A DNA stretch of 64,000 nucleotides from JAENVU01 sp046598395 (GCA_046598395.1 JBKJIQ010000030.1:14677-78676); one strand, 5' to 3'. Shown: positions 44,135 through 53,844, counted from the stretch's first letter. Program-made: numbers and translations. Notes: generated from the sequence alone by a model not told the origin.

Positions 44135-45054
44135 GTTCGATCAAGCTCCCCAACTTCTTCATCCTCGGTGCCGGACGTTCCGGAACCACCACGCTCGCGG
44201 CGGTCCTGCGCGACCACCCGCAGATCTTCTTCTCGACACCGAAGGAACCAACGTTCTTCTCCGACCCGTTCCAGGTGACCCGCACTCCCATCAAGTACGC
44301 CAAGCTGTTCGAGGGCGCCGCGGGTTTCGGTGCCGTGGGGGAGGCCAGCCACGCGTACCTCACACACCCGGACGCCGCCCAGACCCTCCGGGCGTTCTTC
44401 CCCGATGCTCGATTCATCGTGATGTTCCGCAACCCGGTCGATCGAGCACTCGCTATGTACTCGTACATGCTCGAGAACGGTTACGAGCTACACCGCAGCT
44501 TCGAACGCGCGCTCGCGGCGGAGGACCGCCGATTCGCCAGCGCGCGATTTGCGCGTGATTGCCCGCACTACTTCTGGAACTTCATGTACTTCCGGTCCGG
44601 CCTCTTCGGTGAACAGGTGCAGCGCTATCTGAATCTGTTCCCGCGCGACCAGTTCCTGTTCACCACCCTCTACGACCTGCACCGCGAACCCAATCGTGTG
44701 CTTGGCCATATCGAAACGTTCCTGGGAGTCACACCGTTGGAGGTTGCAGAGCTGCCGCGGTACGGATCGAGCAAAGGCATCCGATCGATTCCGCTGCAGT
44801 ACGTGGAGCGCACCGTGGTTCGGCGATTGGCCCGCCACAACGTTCCCACCATGACCTCCATGCGCCGGCGCATGAACGAATGGAATCGCGGCACGCCGCC
44901 CACCATGCAGCCCGAAACGCACGCCCGACTCCTGGATCGGTTCGCAACCGACCTGGCGCACCTCCACGAACTCACCGGCATCGACGTGCTCGGCACTCAG
45001 GCCGCGACCGATCAGCGCGGTGACCCGGAACCCCCACCAACTGCACCCACGTAA
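44131..45054 (+). CDS. Sulfotransferase
   Basis: 307 residues. 5'-PSB loop FILGAGRSGTTTLAAVL, KEPTFFSDPFQ, 3'-phosphate FIVMFRNPVDRALAMYSYM and the RSGLFGEQVQRYLNLFPRDQFLF segment are typical of the heparan/carbohydrate Sulfotransfer_1 type. It likely sulfates the polysaccharide. The 3' end overlaps the convergent GT4 gene by 43 bases. Confidence 0.9.
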   Translation: MSSIKLPNFFILGAGRSGTTTLAAVLRDHPQIFFSTPKEPTFFSDPFQVTRTPIKYAKLFEGAAGFGAVGEASHAYLTHPDAAQTLRAFFPDARFIVMFRNPVDRALAMYSYMLENGYELHRSFERALAAEDRRFASARFARDCPHYFWNFMYFRSGLFGEQVQRYLNLFPRDQFLFTTLYDLHREPNRVLGHIETFLGVTPLEVAELPRYGSSKGIRSIPLQYVERTVVRRLARHNVPTMTSMRRRMNEWNRGTPPTMQPETHARLLDRFATDLAHLHELTGIDVLGTQAATDQRGDPEPPPTAPT

Positions 45055-46142
45055 ACCGCGCGTAACGCGGCTCCGACCCGCGCGGGGGCCTGTTCGACCG
45101 CAACGCGGCGGGCCGCGTCCGAACGGCGTTGCCACGCGGCGGGATCGCTGAACGCGTGGACCAGCGCGCCGGCAAGGTCGTTGGCTTCCGCGTTCACCAC
45201 CCAGCCGGCGCCCGGGTCTTCGATCGACGAACGCAGCGCGCCGACGTCGGTGACTAGCGCGGGGAGATGGTTCCCGAAAGCGTCGTGCAGCACTCCACTC
45301 TGTGACGCGAACGACGTATACGGCAGGACCACCAGGTCGGCCTGGCGGAAGAGTTCAGCCTTTCGTTCCGGAGTGATCCACTCCAGCTCGGCGGTCACGT
45401 TCGGGAATCGATCGGCGGCATCGACCACGGCGCGTTCGAGATCGGCATCGCCACGGCCCGCGATCTGGAAGTGCACGTTCGCGTCCGGCGGCACTCGTTT
45501 GATCGCCTGCAGCAGCAGTCGTACACCTTTGTTTTCGCGCAGCGTGCCAAAGAACAGCACCCGATGGGCATCCGAGAGTGTCCGCCGATCGTCGGGATCG
45601 CGAAACGGCGAGACCCAATGGGGCACCACATGCACGACCCTGGGGTCAACGTCGAAACGCGTGGTCAGCTCCGTTTTCACATCGGCGTGATGGACCACGA
45701 TCGTTGCGCAGACGCCGTACAGGCGGGCCAAAATCTGGTGCTGAACCCTTCGTGGTAATCGGGATCGATGAGGGATCACGTCGTGAACCGTGGTGACCAG
45801 ATTCGTGATCTTCGCGAGCCGCGCCAGGTCGACGATATCGGTGTACTGATTCAGGAACGCAACGTGGCACACGTCGAAGCCGCCATCCGCGACCGCACGT
45901 GCGCGCGCCCGAGCGCGGGCGCGATAGGTGGACGCGCGGGAAACGGCCCATCGAACCGATCGTTCCGGGAAGTCACCCACATCGGGGAGATCCGCCCGGA
46001 CGGTGACTCGTCCCTCGCTCTGGCGCGGGACGCCCGGACGGTCGAGCGCGTGGAGCAGGAGTGAGTCGTCCGGCCCGGGGGTGGCGAGCGCAAGCGCGAA
46101 ATCTTCCTCGCGCGCGAACGGCCAATACCAGTAGACGCGCAT
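45012..46142 (-). CDS. Glycosyltransferase family 4
   Basis: 376 residues. RVLFFGTLRENKGVRLLLQAI, FRQADLVVLPYTSFASQSGVLHDAFGNHLPALVTDVGAL give the donor half. VVHVVPHWVSPF and TTVHDVIPHRSRLP are in the acceptor half. The usual E-x7-E is replaced by SQSGVLHDAFG, a variant seen in some GT4s. A short Arg-Ala repeat (RARARARAR) occurs near residue 75. The C-terminus is Gly/Ser-rich in the overlap with the sulfotransferase gene. Confidence 0.88.
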   Translation of the reverse strand: MRVYWYWPFAREEDFALALATPGPDDSLLLHALDRPGVPRQSEGRVTVRADLPDVGDFPERSVRWAVSRASTYRARARARARAVADGGFDVCHVAFLNQYTDIVDLARLAKITNLVTTVHDVIPHRSRLPRRVQHQILARLYGVCATIVVHHADVKTELTTRFDVDPRVVHVVPHWVSPFRDPDDRRTLSDAHRVLFFGTLRENKGVRLLLQAIKRVPPDANVHFQIAGRGDADLERAVVDAADRFPNVTAELEWITPERKAELFRQADLVVLPYTSFASQSGVLHDAFGNHLPALVTDVGALRSSIEDPGAGWVVNAEANDLAGALVHAFSDPAAWQRRSDAARRVAVEQAPARVGAALRAVYVGAVGGGSGSPR

Positions 46143-46145
46143 GCA

Positions 46146-46838
46146 CTACTCGCTTCGCCGCGCGAGCTTGCGCAGGCCGCGGATCGGACGGGCGATGCCG
46201 CGGTTGTAGGCGGTGCCGATCACGGTGAGCCGCTGTTCACTCCGGCTCAATGGGCGTTCATGAATCAGGGTCGGGTTCACCCGGGCGGCCAAGGCAACCT
46301 GCCACTGCTGCGGCGAGATCTCCGGAGCGAGGAACGAGAGCTTCTCGTGTGTGTAGGCGAAGTCGGCCGTGAATCGCGGGAACAACACCAACGTGTGGTC
46401 GATATCGTGGCGGACGATCGCGAACAGGAGATCCGCGAGCATCAAGGCGAGGGCATCCTGCTGGCGCGTCGCTCGGTTCGTTCCGAGGAGCCCACCCCAC
46501 GTGTGGAGGTCGCTGCCGTAATGGGTGTTCCGTACGCGGCTGGCCGCGGCGACATCGAGATTGCGGATCGGGATGATGACGTGATCCACCCGGACGACGC
46601 CGTCGTCGAGTACCTGTCCCAGGGTGCGGCTGAGCTGCGGCGACTTCACGATCCACGGCGCGCTCGGCCCGACCAGCGATCGTTCGAGCCCGGCGTTCAC
46701 CTTTGGGTCGATCGGAGCCGAGCGGTCGAAGCCGGTGTCGAGCCCGAGGTCGGTGAGGACTTGCACCAGCAGCGTGGTCCCCGCCCTGCCCGTTCCCGCA
46801 ATCACGATCTTCCCGCGGTTGTTCGCGGCGCCGGTCAT
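46146..46838 (-). CDS. Sulfotransferase-like P-loop protein (paralogue B)
   Basis: 230 residues from ATG overlapping the previous stop (ATGA). IVIAGTGRAGTTLLVQVLT is shared almost letter for letter with the 41655 protein, as are VIIPIRNLDVAAASRVRNT, EKLSFLAPEI and the end YNRGIARPIRGLRK. PQLSRTLGQVLDDG corresponds to YLSWQLGDIVDSG. A recent paralogue on the opposite strand. Function as for paralogue A. Confidence 0.78.
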   Translation of the reverse strand: MTGAANNRGKIVIAGTGRAGTTLLVQVLTDLGLDTGFDRSAPIDPKVNAGLERSLVGPSAPWIVKSPQLSRTLGQVLDDGVVRVDHVIIPIRNLDVAAASRVRNTHYGSDLHTWGGLLGTNRATRQQDALALMLADLLFAIVRHDIDHTLVLFPRFTADFAYTHEKLSFLAPEISPQQWQVALAARVNPTLIHERPLSRSEQRLTVIGTAYNRGIARPIRGLRKLARRSE

Positions 46839-47809
46839 GCGTCCCACGGTCGCGTGGCACCAGGCCCCGATGCCGCACTCGCCGGGAGGCCCCGCAGCTC
46901 CGCGAAGAACTCGTCCGGGTCTTCGACGAGCCGATCCCATACCTGCGCGTAGACCACACGATTGCGTTCGACGATCGCACGGCGCGATTTCGCCTGGACG
47001 CGCGTGAGGACCGAGACCTTCAGTGCGCGGAGCCGACCCTTCATGGGCATGCGTTCAATGGGCGCGGTGAGCCGATGGATCCACGAGGATCGCAGATCGC
47101 GGCGGAAGATCGTGCCGCTCGCGACGCCGGCGAGATGGAACACGCAATCGGCGTAGACCCCCGCGATTACCGGATGGACATCCACCGCGTTCGATCGTAG
47201 GAGACGCGCCCAGGGGAGGCGGTGCGACCACAGCACATAGGCAAGCCTCAGCCCAGTGTCGCCGGCCTGGCCCGTCGTTCGGAGGAAGCGACGGAACTCG
47301 TGCGTCCCATCCGAATCGGGAGAGAAGCTCGGCTGATACCGGGTGAAGAACCCGGCGTCCAGCAGCACGCACGACGGGTGCGGCAAAACCGTGTCGCCGT
47401 TCTCTACTCGCAACACCCCGGCGACGTTGCCGAAGGTTCTCGCAGCTCGGCTGATCGTCTCGATCCAACCGTCGGCCACGGGGAAGGAGTCGACGTCCAG
47501 CGTGACTAGCGTTTCGGCACCGTTGGCCACGGCCACGGCCGCGAGCGCGTCGAGGTAGTGGCCGTGTTCCCGGCTGCCCCGCAACTCCGTCGGAACGACC
47601 TCGGACAACCGAACCCACTCGCGCGCTTCGAGGAGGCGGCGCGCTTCGGGAGTCACGCGATTGGCGACGCCATAGACGGTGAACGGACGCCGCGTGTGCC
47701 GCTCGATGCGATCGAGGTGGAGCTCCAAGATCGGGAGATCGTCGTCGCTCCGCAGGAAGTAGACGACGAGGATCCCCAAGCGGGTGGGCTGAGGCAAGGT
47801 GAAAGTCAC
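46835..47809 (-). CDS. GT-A-like glycosyltransferase with DVDSFP motif
   Basis: 324 residues. ILVVYFLRSDDDLPILELHL opens; the metal motif is LVTLDVDSFPVADGWIETI, then HPSCVLLDAGFF and VYADCVFHLAGVAS, corresponding to the blocks of the other DxD-[AS]-FP transferases. Coupled to paralogue B on the right edge. Starts three bases after the membrane-protein stop, so they are one operon. Confidence 0.78.
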   Translation of the reverse strand: MTFTLPQPTRLGILVVYFLRSDDDLPILELHLDRIERHTRRPFTVYGVANRVTPEARRLLEAREWVRLSEVVPTELRGSREHGHYLDALAAVAVANGAETLVTLDVDSFPVADGWIETISRAARTFGNVAGVLRVENGDTVLPHPSCVLLDAGFFTRYQPSFSPDSDGTHEFRRFLRTTGQAGDTGLRLAYVLWSHRLPWARLLRSNAVDVHPVIAGVYADCVFHLAGVASGTIFRRDLRSSWIHRLTAPIERMPMKGRLRALKVSVLTRVQAKSRRAIVERNRVVYAQVWDRLVEDPDEFFAELRGLPASAASGPGATRPWDA

Positions 47810-47812
47810 ATC

Positions 47813-49573
47813 TCACCGCCTCCGGCAACGGTGATTGCGCAGGGCCACGATCCGCGCATCCGGACGGGTGAACACTGAATAGGTGCGGGTCACCAACCTT
47901 TTGCGATCATCGCGTTTGGGATCCACCAAGACACTGACGCAGAACACCGATGTCTTGGTCCGGGGAAGGGAGCGCTGGCCGTCTTTGTCCCCGACGACGA
48001 TCCGCGGCGCGTGGGTTCCCCGATAGAAGTTGACCCATTCGAATCCGCCGTAGATCTCGGGACGGGTGAACCCCGCACGAGTCGCCGCGACGGCGACATT
48101 CCAGCGAGTGCCGTCGAAGGCGGCCGCGTCGACTGTGAACACCAGCCCGACTAAGGCGAGCAGCACCAGGACCGCGGCACCCGCCACGCGATTCGCCTTC
48201 CAACCGGTGCCGGTCTCCGCGTTCGGAGCTTCGCCCGTCGACCCCACCGACGCGAGGAAGGCAACCGCTATCAACGGCAAAATCGGGAGCGCGTAACGGT
48301 CGTAGACCGAGACGCCCGTGATCATGGCGAACACGTATGCGAGCGCATAACCGATCACGCTGATACTGATCAAGAATCGAGCAGGACTGGCGATCGAGAG
48401 ATCTCGCGACCGGCTTCGCCCGAGCAGACGCGCGGCTGGCGCGACCGTCGCGAGCACTAGCACCAACGCGCAGAGCGTGGCCGCTCCCACCAGTAGCCCG
48501 TAGAGCGGAGCCGGCAAGAGTTCGGGACGATTTCCCAACAGCACATCGGTCGACAACGCACCGTTCGCGTCGATGTAGTTGCCGACGAACTGCTGGCCCC
48601 CAACCCGGACCGACAGCGCCGTCAATGCGACCGCTGCCCCAATCCCCAGCACCATCGTCGCCGGGTGCGATGCGCGCCACGCGCCCCGCACTACTCGCAT
48701 CGGGTTGGCCCAGACGACCACCGGTGCGAGCAGGAGCCCACTGAGTCGCAAAAAACCGGCGCCTTTGATGACCGTCACCGACACACTGTGGCCATCAGGG
48801 AGCTCAGGAACGTAGGTCTTGAGATTGGGGATCTGGCTCCAGAGCCCGTAGATCACGAAACACATGAACAACGCGGCAAGCGCCATCCCGGCGACGGTCC
48901 GAAATCGAGCGCCGTCTCCCCGTTGTCTCACCACGACTAACGCGGTGAGCACAATCGCGAGCACTGGGACGATCGCGTATTGACGGATCGAGAACGCGAA
49001 GACTCCGACCGCCAAGCTCGCGGCCAAACGGCCCATGGAAAGTGGGTTCCGGCGGATGGCAGCTACACCCAGCGCCAACGCCAGCATCGACGCTGTGAAG
49101 GCGGGGATGTCGGTCATATAGCTGATGACCAACACGCCCCACAGGGGCCCGACGGCTATCGAGATCGCGACGAACGCGGCCGCGCCGCGCCCAATGATCT
49201 GACGACCCAACCAGTAGGTGCTCAGCAAGCCGACACCACCAATGAGCGCGGCCGTGATCTGCACCGCTCCGATGTCCCGGCCGAAGATCCAGACGACCGG
49301 TGTCGCCACCACGACCTGACCGACGAGGGTCATCGAGACCCAGCTATTTCCATCGAAGCGGCCGTGCTCGGCAAAGCGAAACAGGGTCTGGAGATACGAC
49401 CAGTCGTCACCCCGAGGGATGCCAAATGCCCCGGAGTGACGCGCCACGACCAAGGGAACCACCAGACCCAGCACGCCGAGTGCCACGACGAGCGCCGCGT
49501 TGAAGGGTGCCGACTTCACCGTCGCGTCCCCGTTCCCCTCCGCTCCATCCATCGAAGTTCTCATGATTCCCAT
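47813..49573 (-). CDS. Multi-spanning membrane glycosyltransferase-like protein (GT39/ArnT type)
   Basis: About 586 residues from ATG at 49573 (MGIMRTSMDGAEGN; ATG at 49564 and 49552 are options). Around twelve hydrophobic segments; the first loop has GIPRGDDWSYLQTLFRFAEHGRF with the acidic pair typical of GT-C enzymes (polyprenyl-sugar donors). After the last helix a soluble C-terminal domain of about 90 residues with RGTHAPRIVVGDK. It likely attaches a sugar on the outer membrane face. Ends three bases before the next gene. Confidence 0.78.
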   Translation of the reverse strand: MGIMRTSMDGAEGNGDATVKSAPFNAALVVALGVLGLVVPLVVARHSGAFGIPRGDDWSYLQTLFRFAEHGRFDGNSWVSMTLVGQVVVATPVVWIFGRDIGAVQITAALIGGVGLLSTYWLGRQIIGRGAAAFVAISIAVGPLWGVLVISYMTDIPAFTASMLALALGVAAIRRNPLSMGRLAASLAVGVFAFSIRQYAIVPVLAIVLTALVVVRQRGDGARFRTVAGMALAALFMCFVIYGLWSQIPNLKTYVPELPDGHSVSVTVIKGAGFLRLSGLLLAPVVVWANPMRVVRGAWRASHPATMVLGIGAAVALTALSVRVGGQQFVGNYIDANGALSTDVLLGNRPELLPAPLYGLLVGAATLCALVLVLATVAPAARLLGRSRSRDLSIASPARFLISISVIGYALAYVFAMITGVSVYDRYALPILPLIAVAFLASVGSTGEAPNAETGTGWKANRVAGAAVLVLLALVGLVFTVDAAAFDGTRWNVAVAATRAGFTRPEIYGGFEWVNFYRGTHAPRIVVGDKDGQRSLPRTKTSVFCVSVLVDPKRDDRKRLVTRTYSVFTRPDARIVALRNHRCRRR

Positions 49574-50100
49574 CGACGACCGATCATCTGGTGCTTCCGG
49601 CTCGCTTCTCGCCCGGTGCCTTGGCATCGCGGCGTTCGAAGCGTGCCACAGGTTGCGGAGCGACTCGATGCGTTCTCGGTCGCGGTCTCCACCGCGACCG
49701 GCACGAGGCGTCTCACGACCCCAAGCAGCCCAACTCGTAGAATCGTCTACTACACCACGTACGGCGAGCAACCCCGAGACTCAGAAAACTGCCTCACCCG
49801 CTTGGATCCCGAGCCGAGAAGCGTCGCGATGTCACCGTCGACGTGATGCTATCGTCACCCGGTCCACGCCCCGTCGACACCGACAGTGGTCAAGAGTTCG
49901 CAATCGCTTGCAGAACGAATGCGTCATTCGAGGATCTTGCAACGTCGAGCGAGATCAGGCTGGGGAACTGAAATGTCAAGAGATTTTGATAGCAGCGTCG
50001 CGAGCGGCAACTTGTCGAGCGACGGTCGAACTTCGCGCAGCAAAGGTCACCTGTCAAACGCACGCATGAGTCTCGTGGACCTGATGTGCCACTGCCCACA
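49574..50100. other. Intergenic region upstream of the nucleotide-sugar dehydrogenase (527 bases)
   Basis: Divergent region with no sure gene. A 43-codon frame from ATG at 49972 (MSRDFDSSVASGNLSS...) has GGGGA six bases upstream and ends just at the dehydrogenase start; it has no recognised motif. The stretch 49850-50100 has lower G+C than its neighbours and probably holds two promoters. Confidence 0.35.
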
Positions 50101-51396
50101 ATGACTGCGAGCCTGCTCAGCCGCATCGAAGACCGCACGGCACGGGTCGTCATCGTCGGCCAGGGATACGTCGGCCTTCCGGTCGCAATGCGGGCGTCCG
50201 AGGTCGGCTATCCCGTGATCGGCTACGAGGTCGACGGCCGTCGGCTCGCCGCGTTGCAAGCGGGGCATTCCTTCGTTGAAGACGTCTCCGACCAACGGCT
50301 CGGTGCTGCACTGGCCCGCGGATACACCGCCACCGAAGAAATCAGCGAACTCGCTGATTTCGACGTTGCGATCATCTCAGTACCGACGCCACTTCGCGAT
50401 GGTGTCCCCGACCTCAGCTACGTGGAATCGGCGGTCCGCACTCTCGCCCAGGTGTTGCGAGCCGACGCACTCGTGGTCCTCGAGTCGACTACGTATCCCG
50501 GTACGACCGAAGAGCTGGTCCGGCCGCTCCTCGAAGAGTCCGGGCTCGTCGCCGGCCGTGATTTTTGCCTCGGGTATTCGCCGGAGCGCATCGACCCCGG
50601 GAACCTTCGTTGGACCTTCCAGAACACTCCGAAGGTCGTATCGGGTATTGACGTTGCGTCCTGCAGCGCCGTCGAAGCCTTCTATGGATCGATGGTCGAC
50701 AAGGTCGTTCCGGTCAATACGCCGGCTGAGGCCGAGTTGGTGAAGCTCCTCGAAAATACGTTCCGGCACGTGAACATCGCGCTGGTGAACGAGCTGGCCA
50801 TGTTCGCCGAAGACCTAGGCGTCGACATCTGGTCCGCCATCGACGCGGCTTCGAGCAAGCCGTTCGGCTATATGCGCTTCACCCCCGGTCCCGGGGTCGG
50901 TGGGCACTGCCTCCCCGTGGATCCGTCGTATCTGTCATGGCGGGTACGACGGCGCTCAGGACAAGCCTTTCGGTTTGTCGAACTGGCCAATGACGTGAAC
51001 GAGCACATGCCCGACTACGTCGTCAGCCGGGTCGGCGCCCTGCTCAACCGCAGCGCGCGCGCGGTGAGGGGCACTCGTATTCTGCTGCTCGGCATGGCCT
51101 ATAAGGCCGGTACCTCCGACTGGCGTGAATCTCCGTCGGTGATGGTCGCCGATCGTCTTGCGGCGCTCGGTGCAATCCTTACTGCGTGCGACCCGTACAT
51201 CCCCGAGGCCCACCAACCCAGTCTTCCGGTCGACTTCGTCGACTTCGGACCCGACGCACTCGCGAATTGCGATCTAGCCATTATGCTGGTCGATCACCCG
51301 GAGTTCGATCCGGCCGTGGTGTGCGAACACGCGCCGTTGATCTTCGACACCAAAGGCTCGCTCCGAGGGCAACTGGTCAACGGAGAAGTGCTCTGA
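50101..51396 (+). CDS. UDP-sugar 6-dehydrogenase (UDP-GlcNAc/ManNAc dehydrogenase family)
   Basis: 431 residues from ATG (MTASLLSRIEDR). NAD loop VVIVGQGYVGLPVAM, SVPTPLRDGVPDLSYVE, ESTTYPGTTEE, catalytic loop GPGVGGHCLPVDP (Cys nucleophile), and LLLGMAYKAGTSDWRESPS. Two-fold oxidation of a UDP-N-acetyl-hexosamine to the uronate is likely, since it resembles WecC/WbpA more than Ugd. It supplies an acidic sugar. Directly followed by the recombinase debris. Confidence 0.92.
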   Translation: MTASLLSRIEDRTARVVIVGQGYVGLPVAMRASEVGYPVIGYEVDGRRLAALQAGHSFVEDVSDQRLGAALARGYTATEEISELADFDVAIISVPTPLRDGVPDLSYVESAVRTLAQVLRADALVVLESTTYPGTTEELVRPLLEESGLVAGRDFCLGYSPERIDPGNLRWTFQNTPKVVSGIDVASCSAVEAFYGSMVDKVVPVNTPAEAELVKLLENTFRHVNIALVNELAMFAEDLGVDIWSAIDAASSKPFGYMRFTPGPGVGGHCLPVDPSYLSWRVRRRSGQAFRFVELANDVNEHMPDYVVSRVGALLNRSARAVRGTRILLLGMAYKAGTSDWRESPSVMVADRLAALGAILTACDPYIPEAHQPSLPVDFVDFGPDALANCDLAIMLVDHPEFDPAVVCEHAPLIFDTKGSLRGQLVNGEVL

Positions 51397-51419
51397 CCCG
51401 GTCGGATTCCGCGGCCCCC

Positions 51420-51850
51420 ATCACGAGGAGCGCGGCCACCCCACCAGACGCGACCGCGCGTTTGCTCCTCGCCGTGCAGACCGGACTTCGCGTCTCCGAA
51501 CTCACCGGGCTCGACTGCACCACATCACCCTCGGCACCGGCGCGAACGTCCGCTGTCTCGGCAAAGGCCGCAAACATCGAGCCGTGCCACTCTCCACGCC
51601 TACCGCCACCGTCCTACGCGTCTGGCTTGACGAACGAGCCGGCGAACGCAACGAGCCGATCTTCCCGACGCGCACCGGCCCGCGGCTCAGCAGCGACGCC
51701 ATCGAACGCCTCGTCCACAAGCACGCGCTCACCGCAGCATCACGATGCCCGACCCTCCGCCCGGAAAAGATTCACCCGCACGTCCTGCTTCACAGCTGCG
51801 CGATGTCGCTTCTACAAGCCGGGGCCGACACACAGTCATCGCGCTCTGGC
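51420..51850 (+). pseudogene. Tyrosine recombinase fragment, frameshifted
   Basis: The C-terminal catalytic part of a XerC/integrase-like protein is spread over three frames. Frame 1: ARLLLAVQTGLRVSELTGLDC (first catalytic Arg). A shift near 51525 leads to HITLGTGANVRCLGKGRKHRA...LLQAGADT. A second near 51830 leads to TVIALW, where it stops at the CCCGAGTTT repeat. In HPHVLLHSCAM the H-x-x-R arginine is replaced by Leu. The 5' half is missing. Dead on all counts. Confidence 0.75.
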
Positions 51851-51858
51851 CCGAGTTT
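51850..51858. repeat. Second copy of the IS end sequence
   Basis: CCCGAGTTT, same as in the IS terminal repeat 98 bases further on. Following bases (GTAGTGGCTGGTGAGGGGG) resemble the IS interior too. This is where recombinase homology ends, so a related element's end probably remains here. Confidence 0.5.
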
Positions 51859-51943
51859 GGCGGCTCTTCGCGTAGTGGCTGGTGAGGGGGTCCGCGTGGG
51901 GAGGGTGTTTCCCTTACGCGTTGGTCATGGTGTCCGCTTGGGG

Positions 51944-51958
51944 CTAGCCCGAGTTTCC
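51944..51958. repeat. IS terminal inverted repeat, left
   Basis: CTAGCCCGAGTTTCC; exact inverted partner at 53845-53859. Confidence 0.85.
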
Positions 51959-52033
51959 TGTATAGCTGGTGGTTGAGCTGTGTTCTGGCTGGTCAGGGGG
52001 CATGTTGGCGGGTGCGGTGTGTATTACCCAGGT

Positions 52034-53722
52034 TCAGCGGGTGGGGGCGTAGGTGTCGAGGCCGAACAGCTGGTGGAGTCGGCGTTGGGTGGGGGTCATG
52101 TCGGTGAGCATGTGCCGGGCGCGGGCCGGCCCGTGTCGCCTTGGTAGAGCAGGACTGTCTCTTGGATGCCGGCGAGGGTGGCGAGTAGTTCGCGGACGCT
52201 CATGGTGATGCCGACGCGGGCTGCTTCGCGTCGCATGAGGTGAGCGACGGCGAGGGCGGCGACGCAGTAGAAGGCGTGGACGCAGATCTTGGGGTCGGTC
52301 CAGTGGAACATGGGGCTGAACGACACGACGTGGGTGTCTTTCATCTCACGGAAGCCGGCTTCAACATCAGCTTGGGATCGGTAGGCGGCGATGACGTCGG
52401 CAACGGTCCAGTCGTCGTGGTCGGTGAACAGGATCCGTTTGCCGAAGATCTCGGCCTCGAGACGCTGTCGTGCTGCGGCATCGACGCGCCAGGTGAGTCG
52501 GAGGTCGGCCGGGCGTTGCCCGGTGAGTTCGAAGGTGATGACGCGGTCGAGCCAGCGGGGACCGAGGATCTCCTCGACGTCGGCTTCGACCGCGGCGCGG
52601 GCCCGTCGTGTCTTGGCACGGGCGAGACGCTCGGCGAGCTCGGCGAGGCGGCGGCTGGCTTTGGCGAGCGTCTGCGCGAACCCGCGTGTCTGCGCGTCGT
52701 GGAAGGTCTTCGAGTGGGTGACGACCACGCGGCGTTCGGCGCCAAGCGCGTCAGCTCTGGCTTCGAACGCGGTGACGCCACCGAAGCGTTCTTCGTCGAT
52801 GACCGTGTAGCGGCGTGCGGGAACAGCGAGCAGGTCGGGATGGTTCGACGGGACGAGCGAGCCGACGAAGTGCAGCCCGGCTGCTTCGATGACCTGTTGG
52901 TTGGCGGCGGAGTCCAGGCCGGCGTCATAGACGACCGTCAGGCCCTCGCCGTGCTGGGTCAGCGCGCCGAACCGGGCGGACAGCTCGCCGATCACCGTTG
53001 CGAACTGGGTGATATCAGGCCGGTTGCCTGCGTAGGCGTGCGAACACACGGGCACCCCGCCATCGGCGGTGACGACCAGGCCCAACCCGACGAGGCGCAG
53101 ATCGACTCGGCCCTGCTTGGCGTGCCCGCGCTGGGCGATCGTGTTGCGCTCATTCGCCGAGTCGACGAACGTCGCGAAGTTGGTCATGTCCAACACCAAC
53201 CCGGTCAGGTCGAGATCGAAGGCGGCGACCATGGCGGCGGCCAGGCGACGCTCGCACTCGACGAGCTGATCGGCGGACAGCGCGTCCATCGCATCCCAGA
53301 ACCGACGGTGATCCAACGCCGCGGCCGGCACACGCACCCAACGCGACCCGGCGGTGGTCGCCCACCAGTCGCCGAACGCGAGCTTCGAGCACGGTGCCAC
53401 CACCCGATTCGCGACCGCCAACGCGATGTAGGTCCCGACCGATGCCGCCGCGTCACCGCGGCGGGGACCCACGACGTCGTCGATGACGCCAGCCAGGTCG
53501 AGCCGCTCGAGCACCGACCACACCCCGGCCAGGTCGCCGAAGCTGCGGTGCTGGGTGCGGGCCGGGCTCACCCACCGCCGCGCCGCTCAGACGCTTGGCG
53601 ATCTCCTCGGCCGAACCCAAGTACTGCTGGGACACGATCCTGGGCTTGCCGCCCACCCGGGCCGACTCCACCAGGTAGTAGTAGGTCCGGCTGCCCTGCT
53701 TCTTCCCCACGATCGATGCCAT
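52034..53722 (-). pseudogene. IS1634-type transposase broken by two apparent frameshifts
   Basis: The N-terminus MASIVGKKQGSRTYYYLVESARVGGKPRIVSQQYLG starts at ATG 53722 and runs to KRLSGAAV near 53580. The main 491-residue frame then begins one base out (SPARTQHRSFGDLAGVW...), holding the DDE core: LDMTNFATF, VVYDAGLDS, LVGSL-like FVGSLVPSNH and YRSQADVEAGFREMKD. Near 52130 a one-base loss shifts the true end (RHMLTDMTPTQRRLHQLFGLDTYAP, stop at 52034) out of frame. With both ends detached it is probably inactive, unless these are base errors. Confidence 0.82.
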
Positions 53723-53844
53723 GTATAGGTAAAACAACATCGCGCTAACAATCGCGAGCACTCCCGCCCGACAAACGCGCTGGTCACAGGCCTATTCCCA
53801 ACAAATCTCGAACGGCCCCTGACCGCCCTCAAATCCAACAGCCC

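Noticed and set aside
45880..45930. Alternating CG-rich tandem repeat in the GT4 gene
   Set aside because: It encodes a plain Arg-Ala run in a continuous frame and is too short and imperfect to be a tandem repeat of interest.
49886..50104. Small plus-strand gene before the sugar dehydrogenase
   Set aside because: GGGGA before the ATG at 49972 is suggestive, but composition and lack of motif do not support a real protein; kept only as a note in the intergenic entry.
53597..53740. Separate small gene MASIVGKKQGSRTYYY...
   Set aside because: It is the N-terminus of the IS1634-type transposase in another frame, not an independent gene.
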